Source of the DNA: Robertkochia flava
GTDB taxonomy: Bacteria > Bacteroidota > Bacteroidia > Flavobacteriales > Flavobacteriaceae
Reading direction: 5' to 3'
DNA length: 64,000 nucleotides
NCBI RefSeq assembly: GCF_020166515.1
Contig: NZ_JAINZT010000009.1
Location: 113,070-177,069, forward strand
Shown: piece by piece, positions 1-10,504 of the stretch
How the letters are laid out: the number at the start of each line of letters is the position of its first letter
Position numbering within the stretch: position 1 is the stretch's first letter
Position numbers and translations under genes: made by a program
Notes under the pieces: model-generated
The model's input: the letters and a program-made list of their open reading frames with translations, nothing else
Told to the model about the DNA's origin: nothing
Databases searched by the model: none

Positions 1-596
1 ACAAACCAAGTCTTATTTCCTAATTTAAATGCAGCCCTGACCACTTCAATTGCTCTGAGTTCAGGATTAAAAGCGAAGATAACCCCGAAAAAATAAATAG
101 GCACCGAGACATAGATCACGGGTAAAACACAAAGCGCTGTAGCCAGAAGTGCGATCCCGATAGCATATAATGCCAGCACAAAGGTTTTTCCGATATACCT
201 GCCTTTTAAGAACATAAACAGCACCCCCGGCTTCACCTCCTCACCCCTTTCCAGGATCTCAAAAGAGCGGTAGAGACCTGCCTGCAGGGCCATCACAATG
301 GCCTGAGCCAGCAGGATCACAATAAAGAACAACAGAAAAAACGGCAACAAAGGCAACCAGGCCATCTCCCCGAATTGCTCAAAAGGGTCCATCCCCTGGG
401 ATTCGGAAACAGCCACCCCCACCATGGGGATATACATGATAAAGATCGCCGGCAATACCAACACGACACTAAGGATCACGTATAAAAACCCCTGTAACCA
501 GGCCTTTTTAAAAAGTTCGAAAGCATTCCCCAGGACGTCTCCCAGATCAGGCACCTTTCCCGATGCGATTTTCTCAATGAGTTGATTGTAAGTCAT
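1..596 (-). CDS. Multi-pass membrane protein, N-terminal part (cut by window edge)
   Basis: The first ~198 residues of a protein that runs off the left edge; the ATG is at 596-594 and the protein opens MTYNQLIEKIASGKVPDLG. A short soluble start containing an amphipathic FELFKKAWLQG segment is followed by several long hydrophobic stretches (roughly residues 35-60, 75-105, 130-165), so at least three or four membrane spans are expected. No catalytic motif is visible. It resembles a Bacteroidota multi-pass family that automatic pipelines often call beta-carotene 15,15'-monooxygenase; that name is not supported by anything seen here. Function unknown. The reading frame is open throughout, and composition looks like its neighbours. 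Confidence 0.75.
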   Translation of the reverse strand, partial: MTYNQLIEKIASGKVPDLGDVLGNAFELFKKAWLQGFLYVILSVVLVLPAIFIMYIPMVGVAVSESQGMDPFEQFGEMAWLPLLPFFLLFFIVILLAQAIVMALQAGLYRSFEILERGEEVKPGVLFMFLKGRYIGKTFVLALYAIGIALLATALCVLPVIYVSVPIYFFGVIFAFNPELRAIEVVRAAFKLGNKTWF

Positions 597-660
597 TTTT
601 GGTTGGTTTAGTTGGTATAAATGTAGAAATAATTTGGAAGGGAGGAAGAAAAAGTGATTG

Positions 661-722
661 GGGATGTGGGGATGTGGGGATGTAGGGAAGTGGGGAGACG
701 GGGAGACGGGCAGGCGGGGAAG
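661..722. repeat. G-rich degenerate minisatellite (GGGGAtgt/GGGGAgac)
   Basis: A run of imperfect 6-8 bp units on the theme TGGGGATG and CGGGGAGA. The same low-complexity motif, in either orientation, recurs at 2436-2475, 2549-2590, 42752-42868, 47851-47932 and 50081-50102, always between genes. It lies in the 434-bp gap between the membrane protein and the lipoprotein gene; apart from this array and the repeat core that follows, no gene is seen in that gap. Confidence 0.75.
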
Positions 723-734
723 CCGGTAAAAGAT

Positions 735-880
735 GTCTTTGCGAGCCTACTATCCCTAACGGCAGCAAATCCTGCCCGCATCCAGTCAGGCCTGGAGAAC
801 CACGGCCCGAAGCGGTAATCTCTTTTAGCATAGCAGGCAGCATAAAATGACAGCTTCTCCCTCCATCACCAAAAACGCAT
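735..880 (+). repeat. Dispersed repeat core, upstream copy
   Basis: Begins GTCTTTGCGAGC, the same end sequence as the tandem elements at 63.1-63.9 kb, and contains CCACGGCCCGAAGCGG (from 800) followed by AGCATAGCAGGCAG. The segment from 800 to ~866 is repeated in the same orientation at 2476-2541, on the other side of the lipoprotein gene. It is probably a non-coding, genome-wide palindromic repeat. Confidence 0.7.
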
Positions 881-1030
881 TTCACGCTGAAATCCAGCTA
901 TGCCTAACGGACTAACCTTGAATCCCTTAGATTCCTTTCCCGAAAATTAAGAACTTAAACCTCCAAAAAAGAGAGACTTCTTTTACCTGAATGCTCTACT
1001 TTTAGCCCCCAAATATTCAACCTATACCTA

Positions 1031-2275
1031 ATGAAATTCCAACTACTTCCCGCAATTTTCCTTTTTTTGGGGCTTACCGCCTGCAAGAAGGAAGAGATCC
1101 CGAACTACACCCTGAATGTCAACAGCACCGAAGGCGGAGTAGCCACCCCAATTGAAAAAGTTTTTAAGGACGGACAAACGGCCACCATCAGCGCAACAGC
1201 AGATGAAAACTACGAATTTACCGGATGGACCGGCGACATAACCGGAACCAGCAATCCATTGAGCTTTAAAATGGACGGTGATAAATCGGTAACCGCTCAT
1301 TTTGCTAAACCGGACACCGATGGAGACGGGGTAACCGACGACAAGGATACCTGCCCGAATACACCTGAGGGTGAACCCACCGACGAAAACGGATGTGCCC
1401 CGTCTCAGAAAGACACAGATGAGGATGGCATCACAGACGATCTTGACCAGTGTAATGATACTGCCCCCGGAAAGGAAGTTGATGAAAACGGATGTGACCT
1501 GCCTCTTATTTACCTGGACGCTAACGGGATTACGATCAAAGCAAGAGCATGGGCAAAGCCGGGAGATACAGGAATTATAAACAACATCACATATAAAGTG
1601 TTGGATGAAGCCTCCTTAAGACAATTAATACAGAACGGCGAGGATGTTTCCAGGGCAGTTACAACACTGGTAACCGATATGAGCGAACTATTTATGAACC
1701 AAACTGATTTTAACCAGGACATCAGCAGCTGGGACGTAAGTAATGTAACAAGCATGAAGTGGAGCTTTTGGGAAGCTTCTTCCTTTAACCGTGACATAAG
1801 CAAATGGGATGTTAGCAAGGTTACTGATATGAACCAAATGTTCCGCTTTGCCTCAAGTTTTAACCAACCCCTGAATTCCTGGAATGTTAGCCAGGTCACC
1901 GAAATTTTCGGCATGTTTGGAGATGCAATTTCTTTTAATCAGGACCTCAATTCCTGGAATCTAGGCAATATCACTGACATTTCCTTTATGTTTTACGGTG
2001 CAACTTCGTTTAATAAGGACATCAGCAATTGGGATGTCAGCAATATTACCCGGATGAGAGCAGTTTTCTGGGAGGCATCCTCCTTTAATCAGGATCTAAG
2101 CTCCTGGGACGTGGGCAAGGTAACTGACATGTACGCCATGTTCCATTCTGCTTCCGCCTTTAACCAATCCTTGGACAACTGGAATGTTAGCAATGTCATC
2201 GAATGTTCAGCCTTTGCATTCGATACTACCAACTGGACCCTGCCCAAGCCCACTTTCACCAACTGTACCCCATAA
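1031..2275 (+). CDS. BspA-like (DUF285) surface lipoprotein with InlB-type and thrombospondin-3-like repeats
   Basis: A 414-residue predicted lipoprotein: signal peptide with lipobox LTAC, so the lipidated Cys is about residue 18. Three repeat types follow. Residues ~28-95 look like a divergent InlB B-repeat (TEGGVATP..., FTGWTGDITG). Residues ~96-160 hold two acidic calcium-binding thrombospondin type 3-like units (DTDGDGVTDD, DTDEDGITDD), each ending in DENGC. Residues ~195-400 are six or seven ~34-residue BspA/DUF285 units with the core FNQDISSWDVSNVT. Such proteins are usually surface adhesins or scaffolds; the ligand is unknown. The gene stands alone, is closed by a strong terminator and lies between two direct copies of a dispersed repeat, which suggests a movable or unstable locus. 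Confidence 0.85.
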   Translation: MKFQLLPAIFLFLGLTACKKEEIPNYTLNVNSTEGGVATPIEKVFKDGQTATISATADENYEFTGWTGDITGTSNPLSFKMDGDKSVTAHFAKPDTDGDGVTDDKDTCPNTPEGEPTDENGCAPSQKDTDEDGITDDLDQCNDTAPGKEVDENGCDLPLIYLDANGITIKARAWAKPGDTGIINNITYKVLDEASLRQLIQNGEDVSRAVTTLVTDMSELFMNQTDFNQDISSWDVSNVTSMKWSFWEASSFNRDISKWDVSKVTDMNQMFRFASSFNQPLNSWNVSQVTEIFGMFGDAISFNQDLNSWNLGNITDISFMFYGATSFNKDISNWDVSNITRMRAVFWEASSFNQDLSSWDVGKVTDMYAMFHSASAFNQSLDNWNVSNVIECSAFAFDTTNWTLPKPTFTNCTP

Positions 2276-2304
2276 CAGCATCAGACCAATAACTTCTTTA
2301 ATCA

Positions 2305-2330
2305 CCCCGGGCAACCGGGGTTTTTTATTT
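2305..2330 (+). terminator. Rho-independent terminator of the BspA-like gene
   Basis: Stem CCCCGG / CCGGGG with loop GCAA, followed directly by TTTTTTATTT. It starts 29 bases after the stop codon. Confidence 0.85.
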
Positions 2331-2435
2331 GAATTAGTTTAAATACCATCGGATTTTTACAGGCAATCCATCGCAATAATTATTAGCCCGGCATTATACC
2401 CCCCTCCCCTCATGCATATAGACCCTGCCGGAAGC

Positions 2436-2590
2436 AGGGAGATGGGGAGGCGGGGAGGTAGGGAGGGAGGGAGGGCCACGGCCCGAAGCGGCAACCTGCT
2501 TTAACATAGCAGGCAGTTTTTAATGATAGATTCTCCTTACCCTTATAACCCCACCTCCCTATATCCCCACATCCCTACACCCCCTACCAC
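2436..2590. repeat. Downstream repeat copy: G-rich array, core, C-rich array
   Basis: A GGGGAGGC/GGGAGG array (2436-2475) leads into the repeat core (2476-2541), which shares CCACGGCCCGAAGCGG and CATAGCAGGCAG with 800-866. A C-rich array (CCCTAT, CCCCACAT) occupies 2549-2590. The core carries a small hairpin, CCTGCT-ttaacat-AGCAGG. The two arrays face each other around the core. With the miaB promoter this accounts for the 397-bp gap; no gene is seen. Confidence 0.7.
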
Positions 2591-2616
2591 TTCATCACTT
2601 AATAATTCCTGCCAAT

Positions 2617-2648
2617 TTGTCACTACTTCAGAATTAATTTTATCTTTG
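2617..2648 (+). promoter_or_regulatory. Bacteroidota-type promoter for miaB
   Basis: TTG at 2617-2619, a 21-bp spacer and TATCTTTG at 2641-2648, matching the TTG-N17-23-TAnnTTTG consensus. It lies 24 bases before the miaB start and is the likely start of the miaB-to-secG transcript. Confidence 0.65.
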
Positions 2649-2672
2649 CACTCTAATTGAACTTAAGGGGTT

Positions 2673-4121
2673 ATGGAGAAGATCATAGATGAAAACAAGC
2701 AAGGGGATTCCCTGGTGCTTGATCAGAAAAAAGACAACCAGAGAAAGTTATATATAGAAAGCTATGGCTGTCAGATGAATTTTTCTGACAGTGAGATCGT
2801 GGCATCCATCCTGGCGAAGGAGGGGTTTAATACCACCCAGCAAATGGAAGAGGCCGATCTCGTTTTGGTAAACACCTGCTCTATACGCGAAAAGGCCGAG
2901 CAAACGGTGCGAAAGCGCCTCGAGCATTTTAACGCCGTAAAAAGGATCAATCCAAAGATGAAGGTCGGGGTGCTGGGCTGTATGGCCGAACGCCTAAAAA
3001 GCAAATTCCTCGAAGAAGAGAAGATCGTTGATATGGTTGTAGGACCAGATGCCTACAAGGACCTGCCCAACCTGGTGGCCGAGATCGACGAGGGACGGGA
3101 TGCTGTTAACGTGATTCTCTCCAAGGAAGAAACCTATGGGGATGTGGCCCCGGTACGACTGAACAGCAATGGGGTAAGTGCCTTTGTTTCCATTACCCGT
3201 GGCTGCGATAACATGTGTACCTTCTGCGTGGTTCCCTTTACCCGCGGGCGCGAACGCAGCAGGGACCCCCAAAGCATCATCGAAGAGATCGGCGATCTTT
3301 GGAACCGAGGTTTCAAGGAGGTGACCCTGCTGGGGCAAAACGTAGACAGCTACCTCTGGTACGGAGGCGGACTCAAAAAGGATTTTGAAAAAGCCAGCGA
3401 AATGCAAAAAGCTACTGCTGTAAACTTTGCAGGTCTGCTTGACATGGCCGCAACCGCCTTTCCGAAAATGCGATTTCGCTTCTCCACCTCCAATCCCCAG
3501 GACATGACCCTGGACGTGATCGAGGCTATGGCGAAGCATAAAAACATCTGTAAATACATCCACCTGCCGGTGCAAAGCGGAAGCAACCGCATTCTTAAGG
3601 CCATGAACAGGCTACACACCAGGGAAGAGTATTTCGAACTTATTGACAACATCAGAAGGATCCTTCCGGAATGTGCGATCTCCCAGGACATGATCGCCGG
3701 TTTCCCTACTGAAACCGAGGAAGATCACCAGGATACCTTGTCGCTGATGGAATACGTAAAGTATGATTTCGGATTTATGTTCGCCTATTCCGAGCGCCCG
3801 GGAACCCTGGCCGCCCGGAAACTGGAAGACGACGTACCGGAAGACATCAAGAAGCGCCGACTTACAGAGATCATCAATATGCAGCAAAAACACAGCCTTT
3901 ACCGCACCCAACAACACCTGGGCAAGGTCGAGGAAGTGCTTATTGAGGGTCCCTCCAAAAAATCGGATGCACACTGGATGGGGAGAAACACCCAGAACAC
4001 CGTAGTGGTATTTCCTAAGGAACACTACAAGGTAGGCGAATTTGTCAATGTAAAAATTAACGACTGCACCTCGGCCACCCTTCTGGGAGAGGCGGTAGGA
4101 TACAGTGAGAACAACGCATAA
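2673..4121 (+). CDS. miaB: tRNA-2-methylthio-N6-dimethylallyladenosine synthase MiaB
   Basis: A radical-SAM methylthiotransferase that converts i6A37 to ms2i6A37 in tRNAs reading UNN codons, stabilising codon-anticodon pairing. The 482 residues show the family layout: N-terminal UPF0004 domain with cluster cysteines C33, C69 and C103; radical-SAM triad C178-x3-C182-x2-C185 in [14 protein letters not shown]; then a C-terminal TRAM domain (about residues 415-475). The IPVQSGSN-type motif appears as LPVQSGSNR. Length and motifs are complete. It is the first gene of a co-directional run through a sigma-54 activator, lptE and secG. Confidence 0.96.
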   Translation: MEKIIDENKQGDSLVLDQKKDNQRKLYIESYGCQMNFSDSEIVASILAKEGFNTTQQMEEADLVLVNTCSIREKAEQTVRKRLEHFNAVKRINPKMKVGVLGCMAERLKSKFLEEEKIVDMVVGPDAYKDLPNLVAEIDEGRDAVNVILSKEETYGDVAPVRLNSNGVSAFVSITRGCDNMCTFCVVPFTRGRERSRDPQSIIEEIGDLWNRGFKEVTLLGQNVDSYLWYGGGLKKDFEKASEMQKATAVNFAGLLDMAATAFPKMRFRFSTSNPQDMTLDVIEAMAKHKNICKYIHLPVQSGSNRILKAMNRLHTREEYFELIDNIRRILPECAISQDMIAGFPTETEEDHQDTLSLMEYVKYDFGFMFAYSERPGTLAARKLEDDVPEDIKKRRLTEIINMQQKHSLYRTQQHLGKVEEVLIEGPSKKSDAHWMGRNTQNTVVVFPKEHYKVGEFVNVKINDCTSATLLGEAVGYSENNA

Positions 4122-4147
4122 TAACCTCAGTTTTTAACGCTAATACC

Positions 4148-5419
4148 ATGGAATCTGTACAGGCTATCAAACAACGATTTGGCATTATCGGTAATGATAT
4201 TAAACTCAACCGTGCCATAGAAAAAGCCATACAGGTAGCCCCTACCGATATTTCGGTGCTTGTAACGGGGGAAAGCGGAGTCGGAAAAGAATCGATCCCA
4301 AAGATCATCCACGCCCTCTCTCACCGCAAACACGGCAAGTTCATCGCCGTAAACTGCGGAGCCATCCCTGAAGGCACCATCGACTCGGAACTTTTCGGAC
4401 ACGAAAAGGGCTCATTTACCGGAGCCACCCAAACCCGAAGCGGATATTTCGAAGAGGCCGACGGCGGCACCATCTTCCTGGATGAGGTCGGGGAACTTCC
4501 CCTTACCACCCAGGTTCGTCTGCTAAGGGTGCTGGAAAACGGGGAATTCCTGAAAGTGGGATCTTCCAAGGTGCAGAAAACGAATGTACGCATTGTTGCG
4601 GCCACGAACATCGATATGTTCGAAGCCATCAAAAAAGAGAAGTTCCGGGAAGACCTTTATTACCGCTTAAGTACGGTGGAGATCCACCTGCCGCCGCTTC
4701 GCGACAGGAAAGACGACATCCACCTTCTCTTCCGGAAATTTGCGGCCGATTTTGCACAGAAATACAAAATGCCCACCATACGTCTCGAAGACGATGCTGT
4801 ACACATACTGAACAACTATCGATGGCCGGGCAACATCAGGCAACTTCGCAACGTGGCCGAACAGATCTCTGTGCTCGAACAAAACCGGAGCATCAGCATC
4901 TCCACCCTTTCGGGCTACCTGCCCAATTCCGGAACCAACCTTCCGGCCGTGGTTAGAAAAGAGAAAAAGGAAAGTGATTTCAGCAGTGAACGGGAGATCC
5001 TCTACAAGATCCTCTTCGATATGAAAAGCGACCTGAACGACCTGAAAAAACTTACCATGGAGCTGATGAAGGAGGGGAACAAGGAAAAAGTACAACGCGA
5101 CAACGAGAACCTCATTAAAAAGATCTACGGAAACGAAGAAGTGGTTGATTACCCCGAGGAGGAGTCCAGCGCCTTAGCTATCCTGGAACTGGACGAACCC
5201 AAAAGTGCGCCTGCAGCTCCACAGCCATCCGTTTTGAGCGACAAATACCACTTCGCGGAAGAGATCGAAGAAGAAGAAACGCTCTCCCTCCAGGACAAGG
5301 AACTCGAACTGATCAAAAAGGCCCTGGAGCGCAATAAAGGAAAGCGAAAGGCCGCCGCCAACGAGCTCGGCATTTCAGAGCGCACCCTCTACCGAAAAAT
5401 CAAACAATACGATTTATAA
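4148..5419 (+). CDS. Sigma-54-dependent activator (AAA+ plus Fis-type HTH, no receiver domain)
   Basis: A transcription activator that remodels RNA polymerase-sigma-54 using ATP. Visible motifs: Walker A GESGVGKE (41-48), the sigma-54 contact loop GSFTGA (88-93), Walker B IFLDE (109-113), arginine-finger region around RFREDLYYRL, and a C-terminal Fis-like helix-turn-helix (ELGISERTLYRKIKQYDL). There is no N-terminal receiver, GAF or PAS domain, so control must come from expression, a partner or the acidic linker (about 340-375). It follows miaB by 26 bases and precedes lptE. A possible sigma-54 promoter lies before groES about 2 kb downstream; whether this protein acts there is not known. Confidence 0.92.
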   Translation: MESVQAIKQRFGIIGNDIKLNRAIEKAIQVAPTDISVLVTGESGVGKESIPKIIHALSHRKHGKFIAVNCGAIPEGTIDSELFGHEKGSFTGATQTRSGYFEEADGGTIFLDEVGELPLTTQVRLLRVLENGEFLKVGSSKVQKTNVRIVAATNIDMFEAIKKEKFREDLYYRLSTVEIHLPPLRDRKDDIHLLFRKFAADFAQKYKMPTIRLEDDAVHILNNYRWPGNIRQLRNVAEQISVLEQNRSISISTLSGYLPNSGTNLPAVVRKEKKESDFSSEREILYKILFDMKSDLNDLKKLTMELMKEGNKEKVQRDNENLIKKIYGNEEVVDYPEEESSALAILELDEPKSAPAAPQPSVLSDKYHFAEEIEEEETLSLQDKELELIKKALERNKGKRKAAANELGISERTLYRKIKQYDL

Positions 5420-5445
5420 TTTTTTTCGTTCATTTGAACTTATCC

Positions 5446-5946
5446 ATGACCCTGATGAAAAGATTTTTTTGTTTATTTATTCTAAGTGCACTGCTCAGTG
5501 GTTGCGGCCCTTACTCTTTTACGGGAGTAAACACCACCGCCGAAACCTACCAGGTAAACTTTTTCCAGAACAATGCTCCCATTGTAGAGCCCGGACTGGA
5601 TATTTTGTTTACCCGTACCCTGCAGGACCTGATCCTGAATCAGACCAACCTGCAACTGGTAAACTCAGGCGGAGACCTTATATATGAAGGAGAGATCACA
5701 GAATACAGGGTTTCCCCCATGTCTGCGACGGCCGATCAGCGCGCGGCACAAAACCGGCTGACCATTGGCGTAAGGGTGCGGTTCACCAATACCGACAATG
5801 AAGAGGAGAATTTTGAACGCAGCTTCTCCTTTTTCTACGATTACCCGGCCAATACGCAGCTCACAGCCATCAGGGGCACCGCTCACGAAGAGATCTTTGA
5901 GCGGATCACCCAGGATATTTTTAATGCCTCACTGGCCAACTGGTAA
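5446..5946 (+). CDS. lptE: LptE-like LPS-assembly lipoprotein
   Basis: A small outer-membrane lipoprotein that in the known system plugs and helps fold the LPS translocon LptD. The signal peptide is MKRFFCLFILSALLSGC, with lipobox LSGC followed by GPYSFTGV, a typical start for the Bacteroidota LptE family. The rest (~145 residues) is a compact domain with no catalytic motif. Start choice: ATG at 5446 and ATG at 5455 are both possible; the latter gives the neatest signal peptide, and a TTG at 5434 is less likely. It sits between the sigma-54 activator and an unknown gene that starts 3 bases after its stop. Confidence 0.8.
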   Translation: MTLMKRFFCLFILSALLSGCGPYSFTGVNTTAETYQVNFFQNNAPIVEPGLDILFTRTLQDLILNQTNLQLVNSGGDLIYEGEITEYRVSPMSATADQRAAQNRLTIGVRVRFTNTDNEEENFERSFSFFYDYPANTQLTAIRGTAHEEIFERITQDIFNASLANW

Positions 5947-5949
5947 CCT

Positions 5950-6942
5950 ATGAACGTATCAAGCTTTTCATTCTTACTGCATAAACCCGAGAAGATCGCC
6001 TCCGGGCATACCTCTGAATTGGAAAAGATTATAGAGGAGTTCCCCTATTTTCAGCCTGCCAGGGCATTGCAGCTCAAAGGACTTAAACAGGAAAAAAGCT
6101 TTAAATACAATGACACCCTGAAGGTTGTGGCGGCTCATACCAGAGACCGGTCCATTCTTTTCGAGTTCATCACCTCTAAAGAATTCACCCAAAACAGGGT
6201 AGCCAATAAGATCATGGAGCTGGCCAGCGGCATGGAGGTCTCCGAGCTCGAGGTGGAAGACCAGGAAGAAGTTATTGTAAAGGACAACAAGACCACCTTT
6301 GATTTCAACAAGGTGGATGCAGAATCGGTGATGGATCCCGAGTTGTTTCAACCCAAAACCCCGGGTAAAAGTCCCTCATCGGCATCCCCGGAAATGCAGG
6401 AAACCGTTAAAAAACAAGAGAAAGGCAGCATAACAGCAGCTCCTGAAGCACCCCTCAACCTGGGCGCGCCCCTGGAATTTGACCGGTCAGAAACCCACTC
6501 GTTCACCGAATGGCTCAAACTGTCTGACAGGTTAAAACCCATAGACCGGGAAACAACGAAAACAACAGCCCCCATACCGGATACCGAGAGTGCGAATTCC
6601 GAAAGTGAGGAAGCAGCCCCTGCAGCTGAGGAAAAGACAGCTTCGAAGGAAGAATCGGCAGGACTGGGCAACAAGCTAAGCCTTATCGACAGGTTCCTGG
6701 AGAACAACCCAAAGATCCCCCCGGTGAGTAAGGATGCTCCTGCCATGAACCTGGTTACCGATTACGAAGCCCCGAGTCACGCCTTAATGACCGAAACCCT
6801 GGCACGGGTTTACCTGGAACAAAAGAAGTACAAAAAGGCCATACAGGCTTATAAAATTTTAAGTTTGAAATATCCGGAAAAAAGTGGTTTATTTGCAGAC
6901 CAAATCAAAGCAATAAAGAAATTAAAAGACGGAAATAAATAG
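5950..6942 (+). CDS. Conserved hypothetical protein with C-terminal TPR-like helices
   Basis: A 330-residue protein without signal peptide or membrane span. The N-terminal ~100 residues are helical (opening MNVSSFSFLLHKPEKI). Residues ~100-250 are low-complexity, rich in E, A, P and K and probably disordered. The C-terminal ~60 residues (TETLARVYLEQKKYKKAIQA, then ILSLKYPEKSG) read as one and a half tetratricopeptide units. The gene is found between lptE and secG and is probably translated with them. Function unknown; the TPR end suggests a protein-binding role. Confidence 0.8.
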   Translation: MNVSSFSFLLHKPEKIASGHTSELEKIIEEFPYFQPARALQLKGLKQEKSFKYNDTLKVVAAHTRDRSILFEFITSKEFTQNRVANKIMELASGMEVSELEVEDQEEVIVKDNKTTFDFNKVDAESVMDPELFQPKTPGKSPSSASPEMQETVKKQEKGSITAAPEAPLNLGAPLEFDRSETHSFTEWLKLSDRLKPIDRETTKTTAPIPDTESANSESEEAAPAAEEKTASKEESAGLGNKLSLIDRFLENNPKIPPVSKDAPAMNLVTDYEAPSHALMTETLARVYLEQKKYKKAIQAYKILSLKYPEKSGLFADQIKAIKKLKDGNK

Positions 6943-6948
6943 AGAGAT

Positions 6949-7308
6949 ATGAGTACTTTTTCAATTTTCATGCTGCTCATTATTATAGTAGCATTCCTGT
7001 TGGTGTTGGTGATCATGGTTCAAAATCCTAAAGGAGGCGGACTTTCTTCCTCTTTCGGAGGTGGTGGAAACCAGGTTGTAGGTGGAGTTAAAAAAACAGG
7101 AGACTTCCTCGACAAAAGTACCTGGACCCTGGCTACTGTATTGGTAGTGCTGATCCTCCTCTCAAACATCACCCTTGTTTCAAACAATGGAATGAGTGAC
7201 GATTCAAAACTTCTTGAAGATTCACAGATCGAGACTACAGTTCCTGAAACGGTTCCGGCCGAAACACCTGCCACAACTTCAGGTGAAGATTCTACCGGAG
7301 CAGAGTAA
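6949..7308 (+). CDS. secG: Preprotein translocase subunit SecG
   Basis: The small auxiliary subunit of the SecYEG channel, which assists SecA-driven export. The 119 residues have two membrane helices (about 5-25 and 54-72) joined by the conserved glycine-rich loop ([16 protein letters not shown]). A polar T/E/P-rich tail of ~45 residues follows, as is usual in Bacteroidota. It is the last gene before a strong terminator and so probably ends the miaB transcript. Confidence 0.93.
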   Translation: MSTFSIFMLLIIIVAFLLVLVIMVQNPKGGGLSSSFGGGGNQVVGGVKKTGDFLDKSTWTLATVLVVLILLSNITLVSNNGMSDDSKLLEDSQIETTVPETVPAETPATTSGEDSTGAE

Positions 7309-7330
7309 GGTCAGAAGATATTTCATTTGA

Positions 7331-7365
7331 AATGCCAGCTTGTCAGAAAGCTGGCATTTTTTTTT
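7331..7365 (+). terminator. Rho-independent terminator after secG
   Basis: An 11-bp stem (AATGCCAGCTT / AAGCTGGCATT, loop GTCAGA) followed by a run of nine T. It separates the secG transcript from groES. Confidence 0.92.
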
Positions 7366-7370
7366 GCATT

Positions 7371-7403
7371 TTGTCAGGAGCTGCCGGTTGGCATAATTTC
7401 TGC
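7371..7403 (+). promoter_or_regulatory. Candidate groESL promoter, possibly sigma-54 type
   Basis: Two overlapping readings. TGGCATAATTTCTGCC (7389-7404) keeps the GG and GC of a -24/-12 sigma-54 element ten bases apart and matches 9 of 12 defined positions of TGGCACRNNNNTTGCW. TTGTCA (7371) with TAATTT 17 bp later would be a sigma-70-like pair. No good TAnnTTTG is seen. The groES start is 51 bases downstream. Confidence 0.4.
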
Positions 7404-7454
7404 CTGATAGCAGGGTGTGATTTTCAAAAGAATTCATTAACTAAAATAAAGCAT

Positions 7455-9429
<1,975 letters not shown>

Positions 9430-9455
9430 TTCCAAGAACATATACACCCTAATCG

Positions 9456-9484
9456 AAAAAGAGCCGCATAATGCGGCTCTTTTT
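9456..9484. terminator. Terminator after groEL
   Basis: Near-perfect palindrome AAAAAGAGCCGCA / TGCGGCTCTTTTT with a 3-base loop, T-rich on both strands. It ends the groES-groEL transcript. Confidence 0.9.
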
Positions 9485-9505
9485 AATTTGTAACGTCTTC
9501 AGAGG

Positions 9506-10504
9506 TTGCTCGTCTTTCTAAAAAGGGAATTCTTGAAACACCTCTTCACATATATCATCTTTACGCTGGCTGTATTCAGACTCCCTGCCACGACTGTGGA
9601 AAACCAACCCGCCACGATCGGCTTCCCAAATGCGGAAGTACTTTCTGAAAATACGGTCCGAATCCCCTTTGACCTGGCAGATCACCTGATTCTTCTTAAA
9701 GCAACCATAAACGGACAATACGGCAACCTCATCCTGGATACCGGAGCGAAAAATCTCGTCCTGAATAAAGTTCATTTCCGAACCAGTAAACCCCATGTGG
9801 ACGTAACCACAGGATATGGCGTAAACGGAGTACTCGAGAATATCCCTGCCCACAGGGTTTTGGATTTCGCCTTCGATACCTTCCGGCTACCCGGTCATCT
9901 CGCCGACATCGTAGACCTTTCCCATATTGAAACAGAGAAAAAACAAAAAATTATCGGGATCATAGGGAAGGAGGTTATCTGTGAATTTGAGGTATATATA
10001 GATTTCTTCCTCAGGCAGGTTACCCTGTTCAAACTGAATCCTGACGGAGACCGGATCGACAACCACTTCTTCCTGGACACCCCTGCAGACAGCATCCCTT
10101 TCTCCCTTGAGGGACACAGCATCGTTCTGCATACCAGGATTAACAATACCCCCTTACGAATGGTCCTGGACACAGCTTCAGAGATCAACTTCCTTGATTC
10201 TGGTATTCCGGAAAAAGCCCTGGAGAACTTCAGGATCATCAAGAGAATTCATTTTAAGGGCATTGCAAATAAAAAGACAGAGGCCTTTGCCGGAAAACTA
10301 TACGGCCTCCGACTGGAAAAAGATCTCCCTGTTGGCATCATGAGAACCATCCTTGCTAACCTGGACGGCATGTCAAAGGCCTTTGGCACTTCTATAGACG
10401 GTGTCCTGGGTTATGAATTTATAGGCATGCGCCGATTCCTGATCAACTACAAAAAGAAAGCAGTTATATTTGTTAAACTACCTTACACCGGGAAAACGCC
10501 ATGA
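9506..10504 (+). CDS. Retropepsin-like aspartyl protease family protein
   Basis: About 330 residues with an N-terminal hydrophobic segment (HLFTYIIFTLAVF) that could be a signal peptide or anchor. Two half-domains follow, each with an aspartyl-protease-type motif: LILDTGAKN (about residues 76-84) and MVLDTASEI (about 220-228). This double DTG/DTA arrangement is that of a fused retropepsin-like protein. The second motif has Ala in place of Gly, which is tolerated in some members. There is no ATG near the start; TTG at 9506 or TTG at 9533, the latter behind AAAAAGGG, must be used. The stop overlaps the start of the next gene (ATGA), implying translational coupling. Substrate unknown. Confidence 0.75.
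   Translation: MLVFLKREFLKHLFTYIIFTLAVFRLPATTVENQPATIGFPNAEVLSENTVRIPFDLADHLILLKATINGQYGNLILDTGAKNLVLNKVHFRTSKPHVDVTTGYGVNGVLENIPAHRVLDFAFDTFRLPGHLADIVDLSHIETEKKQKIIGIIGKEVICEFEVYIDFFLRQVTLFKLNPDGDRIDNHFFLDTPADSIPFSLEGHSIVLHTRINNTPLRMVLDTASEINFLDSGIPEKALENFRIIKRIHFKGIANKKTEAFAGKLYGLRLEKDLPVGIMRTILANLDGMSKAFGTSIDGVLGYEFIGMRRFLINYKKKAVIFVKLPYTGKTP

Noticed and set aside
574..885. 103-codon minus-strand open frame
   Set aside because: It overlaps the start of the better-supported membrane protein gene and reads mainly the G-rich array and repeat core.
7332..7454. Upstream extension of groES
   Set aside because: The extra residues would be encoded by the secG terminator hairpin; the ATG at 7455 gives the normal GroES N-terminus.
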